The notes under the pieces: generated by a model
The model's database searches: none
What the model saw: the letters and a program-made list of their open reading frames with translations, nothing else
What the model was told of the DNA's origin: nothing
Made by a program: the position numbers and the translations under genes
Shown: piece after piece, positions 63,496 through 64,000 of the stretch
How positions within the stretch are numbered: position 1 is the first letter of the stretch
Layout: each line of letters opens with the position of its first letter
Assembly: GCA_034110465.1 (NCBI GenBank)
Contig: JAWUZD010000003.1
Span: forward strand, 62,001 to 126,000
Direction: 5' to 3'
DNA from: Aurantibacter sp034110465
GTDB lineage: Bacteria > Bacteroidota > Bacteroidia > Flavobacteriales > Flavobacteriaceae
Length of the DNA: 64,000 nucleotides

Positions 63496-64000
63496 TTATT
63501 TAACCGCTGGCTTATAATCTTTATTATCAACAATCATTTTAGATAAAATCTCTTTAAGGATTTCTGATGTTCCTCCACCAATAGGTCCTAATCTACTATC
63601 TCTTAACAAACGTGCTAACGGATATTCTTCAATATAACCATAACCACCTAACATTTGAAGACAACTATAAATAGTTTCGTCTGCTACTTTAGTCGATTTT
63701 AATTTAGACATTGTTGCTTCTTTTACTACATATTCGCCTTTATCTAAACGGGCAATTGTTGCATAATTAAACAATTTACAATGCTCTACATCTGTAACGT
63801 GTTCTACCATTTTATGACGTAAGGCTTGGAATTTATTAATAGTTCTTCCAAAAGCTTCACGTTCTGACATATAGTTTAAGGTATAATCTATAGCAAATTC
63901 TGAACGTGCATGAGCATTAATTCCCATAATTAAACGTTCCAAAGCAAAGTGTTGCATTATGTATGGAAATCCTTTATTCTCTTCACCCATTAAGTTTTCC
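63496..64000 (-). CDS. Acyl-CoA dehydrogenase, C-terminal part (cut by window edge)
   Basis: Flavoenzyme of fatty or amino-acid acyl-CoA oxidation. Only the last ~168 residues are present; the frame is open at base 64000 (reads ENLMGEENKGF just after the edge). Visible: FALERLIMG, NYMSEREAFGRTINKFQALRHKMVEH, QMLGGYGYIEEYPLARLLRDSRLGPIGGGTSEILKEIL, including the FAD-interacting QMLGG and the conserved GGTSEI near the end. Confidence 0.94.
   Translation of the reverse strand, partial: ENLMGEENKGFPYIMQHFALERLIMGINAHARSEFAIDYTLNYMSEREAFGRTINKFQALRHKMVEHVTDVEHCKLFNYATIARLDKGEYVVKEATMSKLKSTKVADETIYSCLQMLGGYGYIEEYPLARLLRDSRLGPIGGGTSEILKEILSKMIVDNKDYKPAVK

Overview
The window is an AT-rich stretch of chromosome from a marine-type member of the Flavobacteriaceae (phylum Bacteroidota). 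The evidence is consistent. Secreted enzymes end in type IX secretion (T9SS) C-terminal sorting domains. A gliding-associated lipoprotein GldI is present. Promoters carry the Bacteroidota -7 element TAnnTTTG, often followed by C. Gene blocks that I recall as shared among flavobacteria are recognisable: parAB-DUF5683-dapB-lepB-WbqC, mutL with two rhomboids, ribH-TPR-recF, and tRNAs-tuf-secE-nusG-rplKAJL-rpoBC. Most of the window is core genome.

Layout. 1-544: 5' part of trxB (minus). 714-8833: ten collinear minus-strand genes for small lipoproteins, membrane proteins and exported proteins of unknown function, preceded by two striking palindromes (8869-8893 and 8898-8927). This is the clearest accessory block and the best candidate for an undescribed system. 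9018-14367: tRNA-Pro, then uridine kinase, a DivIC/FtsB-like division protein and the two methylmalonyl-CoA mutase subunits with a lipoprotein gene between them. 14452-19581 (minus): a TPR sensor kinase, a GH19 chitinase, a NarL-type response regulator and an S74 self-cleaving surface protein, suggesting a small sense-and-degrade locus. 19822-26227 (plus): chromosome partitioning, lysine/cell-wall precursor synthesis, signal peptidase and envelope genes. 26228-27711: repeat-rich spacers around an EEP-family phosphoesterase gene.

27712-31711 (minus): rhomboids, mutL and two paralogous small anchored proteins. 31896-35404: ribH and a TPR protein, diverging from recF, a lipoprotein, a DUF721 protein and a cold-shock protein. 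35577-39622 (minus): an M4 metallopeptidase with a T9SS signal, ndk and a formylglycine-generating-enzyme-like protein. 39767-42475 (plus): an NrnA-like DHH phosphoesterase, gldI and a cyclophilin-FKBP fusion. 42771-45137 (minus): tRNA-Thr, a small protein, manA, a PTPS-family enzyme and idi. 45337-46926: prfC. 47047-60722 (minus): the tRNA-tuf-secE-nusG-ribosomal protein-rpoBC block with a DUF3467 gene downstream. 60899-64000 (minus): a tyrosine recombinase, a carboxypeptidase-regulatory-like exported protein and the 3' part of an acyl-CoA dehydrogenase gene.

I saw no CRISPR array, insertion sequence, rRNA, replication origin or canonical parS site. Function calls rest on motifs read by eye; no database search was run.
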